Made by a program: the position numbers and the translations under genes
Source of the DNA: Canibacter zhuwentaonis
GTDB lineage: Bacteria > Actinomycetota > Actinomycetes > Actinomycetales > Microbacteriaceae
Length of the DNA: 64,000 nt
Assembly: GCF_018531125.1 (NCBI RefSeq)
Contig: NZ_JAHDSY010000008.1
Strand: one strand, 5' to 3'
Notes under the pieces: model-generated
The model's input: the letters and a program-made list of their open reading frames with translations, nothing else
What the model was told of the DNA's origin: nothing
Databases searched by the model: none
Part shown: positions 1-7,303 of the stretch, piece after piece
How positions within the stretch are numbered: the stretch's first letter is position 1
Layout: every line of letters starts with the position of its first letter

Positions 1-1
1 T

Positions 2-322
2 CCGCAACTGGTGCGAGATAGCTATATGCTGCGTGCCCTCGCTTTTGCGGGATGGCAAATTGAGCTGTTGCGGTGTGTGAACTGTCAGGAGAATTATTAT
101 CAGGCGTTTTTTAGTGCGGCATTGGGCGGCACCGTGTGTCAGGTGTGCAAAACTGAGCCGCTGCCGGTTTTGAGCGAGAACGCTATAGCGCTACTCGTTG
201 CGCTGTTGCGCGGCGACTGGGACATTGCGTTTGTAAGCTCCTCCCGCGCGAGAAAAGAAGCCAGCGGCACGGTGAAAGCGTTTGCGCGGTGGCATTTAGA
301 AAGAGCACTAAAATCGTTATAG
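2..322 (+). CDS. recO: DNA repair protein RecO, C-terminal part (cut by window edge)
   Basis: The frame is open to the left edge, so only the last ~106 residues are present. RecO binds DNA and helps RecR load RecA in the RecFOR pathway. The visible part is the helical C-terminal domain with a zinc site: CVNC, then about 21 residues later CQVC. The preceding stretch DSYMLRALAFAGW matches the usual RecO helix before the zinc site. The call also rests on context, because recO directly upstream of uppS is a common actinobacterial order. The gene ends 30 bases before the uppS start, so the two are probably co-transcribed. Confidence 0.8.
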   Translation, partial: PQLVRDSYMLRALAFAGWQIELLRCVNCQENYYQAFFSAALGGTVCQVCKTEPLPVLSENAIALLVALLRGDWDIAFVSSSRARKEASGTVKAFARWHLERALKSL

Positions 323-352
323 CTTTATTTGCCAGCTTAGAATGGGGATTAT

Positions 353-1135
353 GTGACATCTGCACAAAAACTGTTGTCGCTTGATTGGACGCAGCAAACC
401 CCGCCGAAGTTTGCCGGTGCGTTGCCCGCGCACGTTGCAATCGTTATGGACGGCAACGGGAGGTGGGCGAACGAACGCGGGTTAACGCGCGTTGAGGGAC
501 ACCGGCAGGGGGAGAAAACGCTTTTGGACGTGGTTGCCGGGGCGGTGCAGGCGGGGGTTGAGAATCTTTCGGTGTACGCGTTTTCAACCGAAAACTGGCG
601 GCGCTCTCCCGAAGAAGTGCGGTTTTTAATGGGTTTTAATCGGCAGGTTTTGCGCTCCAGGCGGGATCAGTTGCACGCTTGGAACGTGCGCATGAGATGG
701 GCGGGTAGGCGTCCTAAGCTGTGGTCGTCTGTGCTTAAAGAACTGCAGGAGGCGGAGCGGCACACCTGCGCCAACACGGGATTAACCCTCACAATGTGCA
801 TTAATTACGGCGGGCGCAACGAGATTGTGGACGCAACTCGCAAGGTTGCGGCGGAGGTTGCGGCGGGACGGTTGCACCCGAAACACATTTCTGAGCGCAC
901 TCTGGCGCGGCATATGTACGTGCCGGAGTTGCCTGATGTGGATCTTTTTTTGCGCACCTCGGGCGAAATGCGCACGAGTAATTTTTTAATGTGGCAGTCG
1001 CCGTATGCTGAGCTGATGTTCACAGACACTCTCTGGCCCGATTTTACGCGCGAGCATCTGTGGCGTGCGCTAAGCGCGTACAGCTCGAGAGAGCGTCGTT
1101 TCGGGGGCGCTCTTGATGTGCCGCGCAGTTTTTAG
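353..1135 (+). CDS. uppS: Isoprenyl transferase (undecaprenyl/decaprenyl diphosphate synthase)
   Basis: A cis-prenyltransferase of 260 residues that condenses isopentenyl diphosphate units into the C50/C55 lipid carrier used in cell-wall synthesis; it is cytosolic and membrane-associated. The catalytic motif MDGNGRWA lies at residues 32-39, with Asp33 as the Mg-binding residue. Further family motifs are GHRQGEKT, YAFSTENWRRS and, near the end, LFLRTSGEMRTSNFLMWQ with the substrate-binding Arg and Ser. The GTG start follows a GGGGATT stretch; an ATG two bases earlier runs straight into TGA. Length is normal for the family. The actinobacterial recO-uppS pairing supports the call. Confidence 0.95.
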   Translation: MTSAQKLLSLDWTQQTPPKFAGALPAHVAIVMDGNGRWANERGLTRVEGHRQGEKTLLDVVAGAVQAGVENLSVYAFSTENWRRSPEEVRFLMGFNRQVLRSRRDQLHAWNVRMRWAGRRPKLWSSVLKELQEAERHTCANTGLTLTMCINYGGRNEIVDATRKVAAEVAAGRLHPKHISERTLARHMYVPELPDVDLFLRTSGEMRTSNFLMWQSPYAELMFTDTLWPDFTREHLWRALSAYSSRERRFGGALDVPRSF

Positions 1136-1153
1136 GGGAGCGGGGGTGTTTGT

Positions 1154-1248
1154 AGGTTGCTGCGGCTGCTGGGCGGTGGATTTATTTGTGCTTTGGTGCT
1201 GTGCTTTTAGGGACTCGGGGTTATTCGCAGGTTGCTGCGGTTGCTGGG
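1154..1248 (+). repeat. Imperfect direct repeat of 20 bp between uppS and dus
   Basis: The 20-base element AGGTTGCTGCGGYTGCTGGG occurs at 1154-1173 and 1229-1248, 75 bases apart, with one C/T difference. Both copies lie in the uppS reading frame after its stop and would encode the same RLLRLLG peptide, each followed closely by a stop. This may be a remnant of a duplicated uppS tail or simple repeat growth; no function is visible. Confidence 0.6.
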
Positions 1249-1318
1249 TGCGTAATTTATCCACAATTTAGCGCCGCTGTGCCCGTGATTTTGCGGGGTG
1301 TGGCAAAATATATGTACG

Positions 1319-2509
1319 ATGAATGAAATTTGTGCCAGACCGTTAAAAATTGGTGAGCTGAGTTTTGATATCCCTGTTGAGCTCGCTCCGATGGCCGGCA
1401 TCACCAACACCGCGTATCGCCGGCTCTGTCGCGAGTACGGCGCAGGGGTTTTTGTGAGCGAGATGATTACGAGCCGCGCCCTTGTTGAGCGCACGCCCGG
1501 CACAATGCGATTAATTCAGTTTCACAGCAGCGAAACTCCCCGGTCACTGCAGCTTTACGGGGTTGATCCGGTAACTATCGCCAAGGCCTGCAAAATAATT
1601 GTGGACGAAGATTTAGCGGATCATATAGACCTTAATTTCGGCTGTCCCGTGCCAAAAGTAACCCGCAGCGGCGGTGGCGCGGCGTTACCGTGGAAGCAAG
1701 ATTTATTCGCGTCAATTGTACAAAACGCAGTGAAAGCGGCGGGGCATTTGCCGCTCACAATTAAAATGCGTAAAGGGATCGACAGCTCACACCTAACCTT
1801 TTTAGACGCCGGAAAAATGGCGGTGGATGCGGGAGTTGCCGCAATCGCGTTGCACGCTCGCACGGCGGCTGAACACTATTCGGGTCAGGCTGACTGGGAT
1901 GCAATAACAGAGCTTAAAAACTTAGTTAGTGCAATTAGCGATATTCCGGTGCTCGGCAACGGTGATATTTGGTGCGCGGCAGACGCGCTTAAAATGGTTG
2001 GAAAAACTGGCTGTGACGGCGTTGTTGTGGGGCGCGGATGCCTTGGGCGACCGTGGCTGTTTGGTGATTTAGAAGCCGTTTTTAGAGCCCGGCGTGGTGA
2101 AATAACTTTTGAACAGGCAAAACAGGCGATGGCAGCACCCAATTTGGGTGTTGTAATGCAAGCGGTACGCCGTCACACAGAGCTTTTAATTGAGTTTTTC
2201 GGCGGTGACGAAGCTCACGCCTGCCGCGATATTCGCAAGCATATGGCTTGGTATTTCAAGGGTTACGGGGTTGGCGGTGAGGCGCGGCGCGCGCTTGCCA
2301 CTGTAACAAGCCTTGCGCACATGGACGATATTTTTGCGACAATGGATGCGCAAATGTCGTATCCGGGAGCGGGCGCTGAGGGGCAGCGCGGCAGGGCTGG
2401 CAGACCAAAAACCCCGAAGTTGCCCGAAGGGTGGCTTGAGTCGCGCAGCTGTGAGAGCGTAGATTTTACTGAGCTTGCTGACGCCGAAAGAGATGACAGC
2501 GGTGGTTGA
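1319..2509 (+). CDS. dus: tRNA-dihydrouridine synthase (DusB-like)
   Basis: FMN enzyme that reduces uridines to dihydrouridine in the tRNA D-loop using NADPH. The TIM-barrel signature APMAGITN is at residues 23-30. The motif DLNFGCPVPKV carries the catalytic Cys at about residue 109. HARTAAEHYSGQADW, VLGNGDI and GVVVGRGCLGRPWLF form the phosphate-binding and barrel-end motifs. About 45 C-terminal residues, rich in Gly, Arg and Pro, extend past the usual core. I chose ATG 1319 because the family N-terminus aligns there. GTG 1298 is an in-frame alternative, and neither has a convincing ribosome site. The 3' end overlaps dgt by 17 bases, which implies translational coupling. Confidence 0.92.
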   Translation: MNEICARPLKIGELSFDIPVELAPMAGITNTAYRRLCREYGAGVFVSEMITSRALVERTPGTMRLIQFHSSETPRSLQLYGVDPVTIAKACKIIVDEDLADHIDLNFGCPVPKVTRSGGGAALPWKQDLFASIVQNAVKAAGHLPLTIKMRKGIDSSHLTFLDAGKMAVDAGVAAIALHARTAAEHYSGQADWDAITELKNLVSAISDIPVLGNGDIWCAADALKMVGKTGCDGVVVGRGCLGRPWLFGDLEAVFRARRGEITFEQAKQAMAAPNLGVVMQAVRRHTELLIEFFGGDEAHACRDIRKHMAWYFKGYGVGGEARRALATVTSLAHMDDIFATMDAQMSYPGAGAEGQRGRAGRPKTPKLPEGWLESRSCESVDFTELADAERDDSGG

Positions 2510-3773
2510 GACGCAGGAGCTGTTGTCAGCACAGGGATATGCGGAAGCGGATTTTGAGCGCTACACTCCAGAATCGCACGGCACACAGCGCGGCGACTTT
2601 GCGCGCGATCGCGCGCGCATTATTCACAGCTACAGCTGGCGCAGACTGGCCGCGAAAACGCAGGTTTTAAGTCCCATAGCGGGGCTTGATTTTGCGCGTA
2701 ACAGGCTCACCCACTCTTTGGAGGTTGCGCAGATCGGGCGGGAGTTGGCGGCGAGTTTCGGAGTCAGCTGCGATCTTGTGGATTCTGCGTGTTTGGCGCA
2801 TGATCTGGGGCATCCGCCGTTCGGGCACAATGGCGAGGTAGCTCTTAACGCCTGGGCTGACGATGTCGGCGGTTTTGAGGGCAACGCGCAAACTCTTAGA
2901 ATTTTAAGCAGGCTCGAAGCGAAAAAATACAGCCCCGCAGGAGATAGCGTGGGGCTTAATTTGACGCGGGCAACGCTTGATGCCAGTTGCAAATATCCGT
3001 GGTCGCGCTCTGGCAGTGTCGATGAGGTGCCGCGCGCAAAGTTTGGCTACTATCTCGATGATAAACCCGTTTTCGACTGGCTGCGTGAGGGTGCTGTCAC
3101 CGGCAAAAAGTGTTTTGAGGCTCAGCTGATGGATCTTGCCGACGATATTGCGTATTCTGTGCATGATTTTGAAGACGCGGTTTTCGGGGAGTATATCGAT
3201 CCGCTATTGCTAAACTCGCGTGCCGGGCACGAGCAGCTGCTGCAGAGTATTGTTGCTTGGAACGGCGCGGATGCTGCGAGCTGTGATGAGGTTGCGGTGG
3301 CTTTTGAGCGGTTGGCTGCGCTGCCCGGGTGGTTGCACAGCTGGAGCGGATCGCGGCAGGACGCGGCGCAGTTAAAGAACCTAACGAGTGATTTAATAGG
3401 GCGTTTTGTGAAGGGGGCTGTGGCACAGACGTGTGAGGGATTTGCGCGGCACGATTTTGCCCGGTACGGAGCTGATGTGCTTGTGCCTGCGGGTGTGCGC
3501 GCTGAAGTGGCTGTTTTTAAGGGGCTTGTGGCGGCTTTTGTGATGAATGCGGGCAGGAGCAAGCCCGCCTACCAGCAGCAGCGCGATGTGCTTACGGAGC
3601 TGCTGCAAAAGCTGTGGCGGGAGCCGGCGCATTTGGAACCGGTTTTTGCAGCGGATTTTGCGACCGCTAAGAGCGAGCAGGATGCTAAAAGGGCTGTTGT
3701 TGATCAGGTCGCAAGCTTGACAGATGCGGGAGCTGTGGCGCTGCACAGCAAGCTTTGCGCGCGCGGAAGTTAG
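2493..3773 (+). CDS. dgt: Deoxyguanosinetriphosphate triphosphohydrolase-like protein
   Basis: HD-domain enzyme of 426 residues that hydrolyses dNTPs to deoxynucleosides and triphosphate. The metal-binding residues are visible: His74 (NRLTHSLEV), His103-Asp104 (ACLAHDLGHPPFGH) and a later Asp in LMDLADDIAYSVHDFEDA. The start at ATG 2493, inside the end of dus, is preceded by GAAAGAG. A TTG at 2475 is a weaker alternative. The dus-dgt-dnaG order is typical of actinobacteria. The physiological substrate of actinobacterial Dgt-like proteins is often not proven, so the family name is safer than a precise substrate. Confidence 0.9.
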   Translation: MTAVVETQELLSAQGYAEADFERYTPESHGTQRGDFARDRARIIHSYSWRRLAAKTQVLSPIAGLDFARNRLTHSLEVAQIGRELAASFGVSCDLVDSACLAHDLGHPPFGHNGEVALNAWADDVGGFEGNAQTLRILSRLEAKKYSPAGDSVGLNLTRATLDASCKYPWSRSGSVDEVPRAKFGYYLDDKPVFDWLREGAVTGKKCFEAQLMDLADDIAYSVHDFEDAVFGEYIDPLLLNSRAGHEQLLQSIVAWNGADAASCDEVAVAFERLAALPGWLHSWSGSRQDAAQLKNLTSDLIGRFVKGAVAQTCEGFARHDFARYGADVLVPAGVRAEVAVFKGLVAAFVMNAGRSKPAYQQQRDVLTELLQKLWREPAHLEPVFAADFATAKSEQDAKRAVVDQVASLTDAGAVALHSKLCARGS

Positions 3774-3942
3774 CGCAGCTCTGGGGGTTGTTGCGCGCGC
3801 GGTGGCGCAGCGTGTGCTGAGCGGTTTTGAGCGCCTGGGTGGCGTTGAGCGGTGCGTTTTGCGACGCAGCAGGTATCGCGCGGGGCAGGCAGCGTCAACT
3901 GGTGTCAGATAGCGCGCAGCTAGCCGCCTTCGCTGATAGCTA

Positions 3943-3957
3943 GTAGAATGTAATTTA
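3943..3957 (+). promoter_or_regulatory. Probable leaderless promoter of dnaG (-10 TAGAAT)
   Basis: A TAGAAT hexamer at 3943-3948 ends eight bases before the A of the dnaG ATG, so transcription would start at or next to the start codon. No Shine-Dalgarno sequence precedes the ATG. No good -35 box is seen. Leaderless transcripts are common in actinobacteria; the start site is inferred here. Confidence 0.45.
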
Positions 3958-5921
3958 TGGCAGGCATAATTCCAAAATCAGATATTGCCGCTATTAAACA
4001 GCGGATTAATATAGTTGATCTGCTAAATGATTATGTCACGCTGAAGCGCGCCGGGGTTGATTCATTTAAGGGACTGTGCCCTTTTCACGAGGAGCGCACC
4101 CCGAGTTTTCACGTCAGCTTGAATCTGGGAACATACCACTGCTTTGGCTGCGGCGAGTCGGGCGACGCGATCAGATTTTTGGAAAATTATGAGCATTTAA
4201 GTTTTATTGAAGCCGTAGAAAACCTCGCGGGTCGCATTAATTACACAATCAACTATGAAGCGGGCGATCACAAACCCGACGGGGTTAGTAAAACGCGACT
4301 CTATGTGGCGCACCAGGTGGCTGGCGAGTTTTACGCTGCGCAGCTTAATACGCAACAGGGGCAAATCGCGGTGGATTTTTTGGCGCAGCGCGGGTTTGAT
4401 AGGGAAGTGCTGGAGCGTTTTGGGGTGGGGTATTCACCCAACAGCTGGAACGCGCTATTCGGGCATCTTATGGCAAAGGGTTTTAGGCAGGAAGAAATTC
4501 TTGAGAGTGGGCTTGTATCCCGGGGCAGCAAGGGCGTTTACGACCGTTTCAGAGGGCGTATTATGTGGCCGATCCGCGATTCCACAGGGCAGCCCGTGGG
4601 GTTTGGTGCGCGTCGCCTGCTGGATTCTGACACCGGCCCCAAATATCTCAACAGCCCCGAGTCGGATATTTATCACAAAGCGCAGCTGCTGTACGGAATC
4701 GACCTTGCGAAGCGGGTTATTGCGAAAAACAAGCGGGCCGTGATTGTTGAGGGCTACACTGACGTGATGGCGTGCCATCTGGCAGGAATCGAGTGCGCTG
4801 TTGCAACCTGCGGCACTGCTTTTGGGGCGCAGCACGTTGCTCTTTTGCGGCGGATCTTGGGCGACGATAGCACCGCAGAGGTTATTTTCACTTTTGACCC
4901 GGATTCTGCGGGGCAGGCCGCGGCCCTGAAAGCGTACGGGGAAGAGCTGAAATTCAGTGCGCAAACATACGTTGCAAACAATTTATGGGGGCTTGATCCG
5001 AGCGATCTGCGGCAGCAGCGGGGTGATGACGAGCTGCGCAATATGTTCAATACGAAAACCCCGCTGTTTGAGTTTGCGCTGGAACATTCGATTCAGGGTT
5101 TTGATCTGAACGCCATTGCAAGCAGGTTTGCTGCTCTCCAGAATGCCGCGCCGATTGTGAAGCGGATCCGCAGCGCCACACTGCGCGCGGAGTACACACG
5201 CGAGCTAGCAATAATGTTGGGCATGGAGCTTGGACCGGTGCGTGCGGCGGTTGCAAACGCGAATCCGGATGCTGCCGGTCAGGGTTCGCGGCAGGCAACT
5301 GCGCAGGCGGAGCGGGTGGCAGGTGAGATGCCGTCTGGTGTGTATGCCGGGGGTGTCGGTGGCGTGTCGCCTGACGTGCGTGCGACCGCTGGCGCGGGTG
5401 GTGCACCGCGCGGTATGGATGCTGCCGATGGCGGCGCACAACCCGGCATATACGCCGGCTCTGTTGGCGAGCAGGAGGCTCTGAAAGTGATGATTCAGTA
5501 TCCGCAGCTGATCGGGCTTGAGCTGTTATCGCGTGCAATGGAGGCGCATTTGAGCGCCGTGGCGCTGCGCGATGTGCGCGACGCGGTTAAAGCGTGCCTG
5601 CCTAGTTTGGTAGCTGGCGCATCCGCTTTTGATGTTGAAGAAATAGTCGCGCGTACTCCCGAGCGGTCGCGATCGCTTGTGAGGGCGCTTGCGTGCTCGC
5701 CGCTGCCTGTTGCTAACAGGGAAGGGCTTCCCCGCTATTGTAAGCAGATAGTGCGTGAACTGGTGCGGCACGATCTTGAGAACCTACAGCGCGAACTGCG
5801 CCAGCGGTTGCAGCGCATGGCTGATGTTGGCAGCGCAGAAGCGGTTCAGATACAAAAATATCTGAGCGCTATTGAACAGGAAAAACGCAATTTAAGACTT
5901 GCGGGAGAATTGTATGAATGA
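3957..5921 (+). CDS. dnaG: DNA primase DnaG
   Basis: Makes the RNA primers for lagging-strand replication and acts with the replicative helicase; 654 residues. The N-terminal zinc finger is CPFH (41-44) plus CFGC (62-65). The primase core carries VYDRFRGRIMWPI. The TOPRIM domain starts with AVIVEGYTDVM at about residue 261 and continues with FDPDSAGQAAALKAY. The C-terminal helical domain binds helicase. A Gly/Ala-rich linker at about residues 430-505 contains two related pieces, GVYAGGVGG and GIYAGSVG, and looks like a recently expanded flexible hinge. The gene appears to have its own leaderless promoter and overlaps the next small gene by eight bases. Confidence 0.97.
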   Translation: MAGIIPKSDIAAIKQRINIVDLLNDYVTLKRAGVDSFKGLCPFHEERTPSFHVSLNLGTYHCFGCGESGDAIRFLENYEHLSFIEAVENLAGRINYTINYEAGDHKPDGVSKTRLYVAHQVAGEFYAAQLNTQQGQIAVDFLAQRGFDREVLERFGVGYSPNSWNALFGHLMAKGFRQEEILESGLVSRGSKGVYDRFRGRIMWPIRDSTGQPVGFGARRLLDSDTGPKYLNSPESDIYHKAQLLYGIDLAKRVIAKNKRAVIVEGYTDVMACHLAGIECAVATCGTAFGAQHVALLRRILGDDSTAEVIFTFDPDSAGQAAALKAYGEELKFSAQTYVANNLWGLDPSDLRQQRGDDELRNMFNTKTPLFEFALEHSIQGFDLNAIASRFAALQNAAPIVKRIRSATLRAEYTRELAIMLGMELGPVRAAVANANPDAAGQGSRQATAQAERVAGEMPSGVYAGGVGGVSPDVRATAGAGGAPRGMDAADGGAQPGIYAGSVGEQEALKVMIQYPQLIGLELLSRAMEAHLSAVALRDVRDAVKACLPSLVAGASAFDVEEIVARTPERSRSLVRALACSPLPVANREGLPRYCKQIVRELVRHDLENLQRELRQRLQRMADVGSAEAVQIQKYLSAIEQEKRNLRLAGELYE

Positions 5922-6153
5922 AGTTTTTGTGCGCGTGAGCGACCTGTCACTAGAGTATCTCGGACACGGTGGTCTGCCGTCTCATCGGGTGCTGATTATG
6001 CAGCACGGGCAGGCCGTTGGTGAGGGTCTTTTGCAGAGCGTGTTTGTCGGTGCCGGTCACGAGTATGTGAAACAGATGGCGGATATTCTGCGCAGCACAG
6101 CTTTTGGCGAGGCAGCGGCGCGCAAAATCGAGGGTGATAACGAGGATCGTTGA
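5914..6153 (+). CDS. Small conserved-looking protein downstream of dnaG
   Basis: A 79-residue protein of unknown function. The ATG is preceded by GGGAG at a good distance and overlaps the last codons of dnaG, so translation is probably coupled. The sequence is soluble-looking, with MNEVFVRVSDLSLEYLGHG at the start and a helical acidic end. There is no membrane segment or recognisable motif. The ribosome site and tight coupling argue that it is a real gene, not a chance frame. I do not recognise the family. Confidence 0.6.
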   Translation: MNEVFVRVSDLSLEYLGHGGLPSHRVLIMQHGQAVGEGLLQSVFVGAGHEYVKQMADILRSTAFGEAAARKIEGDNEDR

Positions 6154-6159
6154 GACTAT

Positions 6160-6188
6160 TTGCGCTTTGTTTTGGATTGCTGTATAGT
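6160..6188 (+). promoter_or_regulatory. Promoter of tRNA-Asn
   Basis: A -35-like TTGCGC at 6160-6165 and a -10 TATAGT at 6183-6188 are separated by exactly 17 bases. The predicted start lies about 15 bases before the mature tRNA. The same TATAGT hexamer precedes the tRNA cluster at 48 kb. Confidence 0.55.
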
Positions 6189-6208
6189 TTATTGATGTCA
6201 ATCGACAT

Positions 6209-6281
6209 TCCCTTGTAGCTCAATTGGCAGAGCAGCCGGCTGTTAACCGGCAGGTTGTTGGTTCGAGTCCAACCGGGGGAG
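6209..6281 (+). tRNA. tRNA-Asn (GTT)
   Basis: The cloverleaf folds completely. The acceptor stem TCCCTTG pairs with CGGGGGA using two G-U pairs, with discriminator G. The D stem is GCTC/GAGC. The anticodon stem GCCGG/CCGGC holds loop CTGTTAA, giving anticodon GTT. The T stem GTTGG/CCAAC holds loop TTCGAGT. CCA is not encoded. Confidence 0.97.
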
Positions 6282-6633
6282 CAGCACTGTCGCCGGTGGT
6301 GGTGGTTTTGTTCGTTGGCTGTTATCTGGCTGCTGCGCCTGTGAGCTTTGCGATAGCTATAGCGTTTCACTATCCTTCATTATGTTCGTCTGTTAGCTTG
6401 TTGTACACAGCGGCGGTGATACTGCAATTCTGTGTTTGCCCGGCGGAGCGCGGATTCGCCGCGAGCAGAGGCTTGGTAAACACCGGTGTTTGTGAAAGAA
6501 GAGCGGTGCTGATGTTTTTGCGCAAGCATACACATCTTGGGTATTTTTCTCTTGCTGAGGTACTGTGTTACGGGTCAATACTGGGATATTTTTAGGCGAT
6601 TCAGGGGTGTGGTTTTGTCGTGGAGATTGCTAA

Positions 6634-6924
6634 ACACGACCTGCTTGGAATCCTGATTTTGGCTCACGCGGCAATTGTTGGTTACGTTTTTCAATTATTA
6701 AGGCAAGCAAATCAGAGCATCGCAGGCGCGCTAATATTATCGGGGCAGCGGTGATTGCGCCGGTGATACTGGTGATTTTGGTGGTGGCTAATAATGCCCT
6801 ATCCGGGGCTGTTTTCCTCGTTGCGATACTGCTGTATATGTTCTGCAAGCAGCGCGGATACTGTTTCAAGCGCCCCGCACAGCTCTCCTCGTTGAAAGTT
6901 ACAGAGGGCGACCAGACTGCTTAA
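6634..6924 (+). pseudogene. Remnant of a small two-span membrane protein gene
   Basis: The open frame of 96 codons starts directly after an in-frame TAA and has no usable start codon. Its content is protein-like: a basic cluster EHRRRANIIG, then a hydrophobic segment (IIGAAVIAPVILVILVVANN), a short turn, a second segment (SGAVFLVAILLYMFCK) and a charged tail. In an adjacent frame just upstream, GTG 6619 starts VEIAKHDLLGILIL, so a single frameshift near 6630 could explain the loss. The stop lies inside the first arm of a strong terminator. I do not recognise the family. An unusual non-ATG start remains possible. Confidence 0.5.
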
Positions 6925-6947
6925 CGTTGTTTGGTCGCCTTTGTTTT
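6907..6947 (+). terminator. Rho-independent terminator
   Basis: GGCGACCAGAC (6907-6917) pairs with GTTTGGTCGCC (6929-6939), with one G-U pair and an 11-base loop. The run TTTGTTTT follows. It ends the transcript crossing the degraded membrane-protein frames. Confidence 0.85.
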
Positions 6948-7033
6948 AGGGATAACTTGTGCCGCGGTTGCGCAACTGCGGGTAAGTTGCTCCAGTTTGT
7001 GCTAGTATTTCAGTATCTCGCAATTTGTGTCGG

Positions 7034-7060
7034 TGTGCGTTAATTTTTTGTTAACGCACA
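7034..7060. repeat. Perfect 10-bp inverted repeat upstream of tRNA-Pro/tig
   Basis: TGTGCGTTAA (7034-7043) and TTAACGCACA (7051-7060) are perfect complements around the loop TTTTTTG. No T-run follows on either strand, so it is not a standard terminator. It lies between two -10-like elements and could be an operator or a leader hairpin. Confidence 0.55.
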
Positions 7061-7097
7061 GGTCGGTTGTTTGTGGCGCTTATTCAGCTTGATCGGG

Positions 7098-7103
7098 TAT
7101 AAT
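7098..7103 (+). promoter_or_regulatory. -10 element of the tRNA-Pro/tig transcript
   Basis: A consensus TATAAT lies 66 bases before the mature tRNA-Pro. No good -35 box is present at normal spacing. A second -10-like element with an upstream TGC (TGCTAGTAT, 7000-7008) resembles the one before clpP1. tRNA-Pro and tig are only 59 bases apart with no terminator between them, so they are likely co-transcribed. Confidence 0.5.
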
Positions 7104-7169
7104 GGTTAAGATGTAAGTGTGCTGTAATGGCAATTGCTTGTGTTGGTTTGGTCGGTTTCCCGATTGCCT

Positions 7170-7244
7170 CGGGGTGTAGCTCAGCTTGGCTAGAGCGTCC
7201 GGTTTGGGTCCGGAAGGTCGCAGGTTCGAATCCTGTCACCCCGA
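7170..7244 (+). tRNA. tRNA-Pro (TGG)
   Basis: The acceptor stem CGGGGTG pairs perfectly with CACCCCG, discriminator A. The anticodon stem TCCGG/CCGGA holds loop TTTGGGT, giving anticodon TGG. The T arm CAGG-TTCGAAT-CCTG is standard. CCA is not encoded. Confidence 0.97.
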
Positions 7245-7303
7245 CTGACCGACACAAACAAAACTTATTATTTTGTATAAGCGATCAAACGAGAGGTTTA
7301 ATT

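Larger units (their letters stand above)
6282..7169 (+). other. Gene-poor region between tRNA-Asn and tRNA-Pro with decayed membrane-protein frames
   Basis: About 890 bases without a convincing intact gene. From 6296 to 6595 a forward frame of about 99 codons begins with hydrophobic residues (GTG starts, VVVVLFVGCYLAAAP) but has no ribosome site and looks degraded towards its end. From 6634 to 6924 a second forward frame encodes two strong membrane segments but lacks a start. A clear terminator follows at 6907-6947. Further on are a perfect inverted repeat (7034-7060) and two -10-like elements, TGCTAGTAT at 7000-7008 and TATAAT at 7098-7103. The picture is of one or two short membrane-protein genes lost by frameshift, with their terminator still present. 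Confidence 0.6.

Noticed and set aside
3724..3912. Forward frame of 62 codons across the end of dgt
   Set aside because: It begins inside dgt, lacks a ribosome site and is Arg/Ala-rich noise. The interval before dnaG is short and looks like promoter sequence.
7127..7303. N-terminal extension of trigger factor
   Set aside because: The open frame upstream of the TTG runs straight through tRNA-Pro, and the ribosome site GAGAGG supports the start at 7304.
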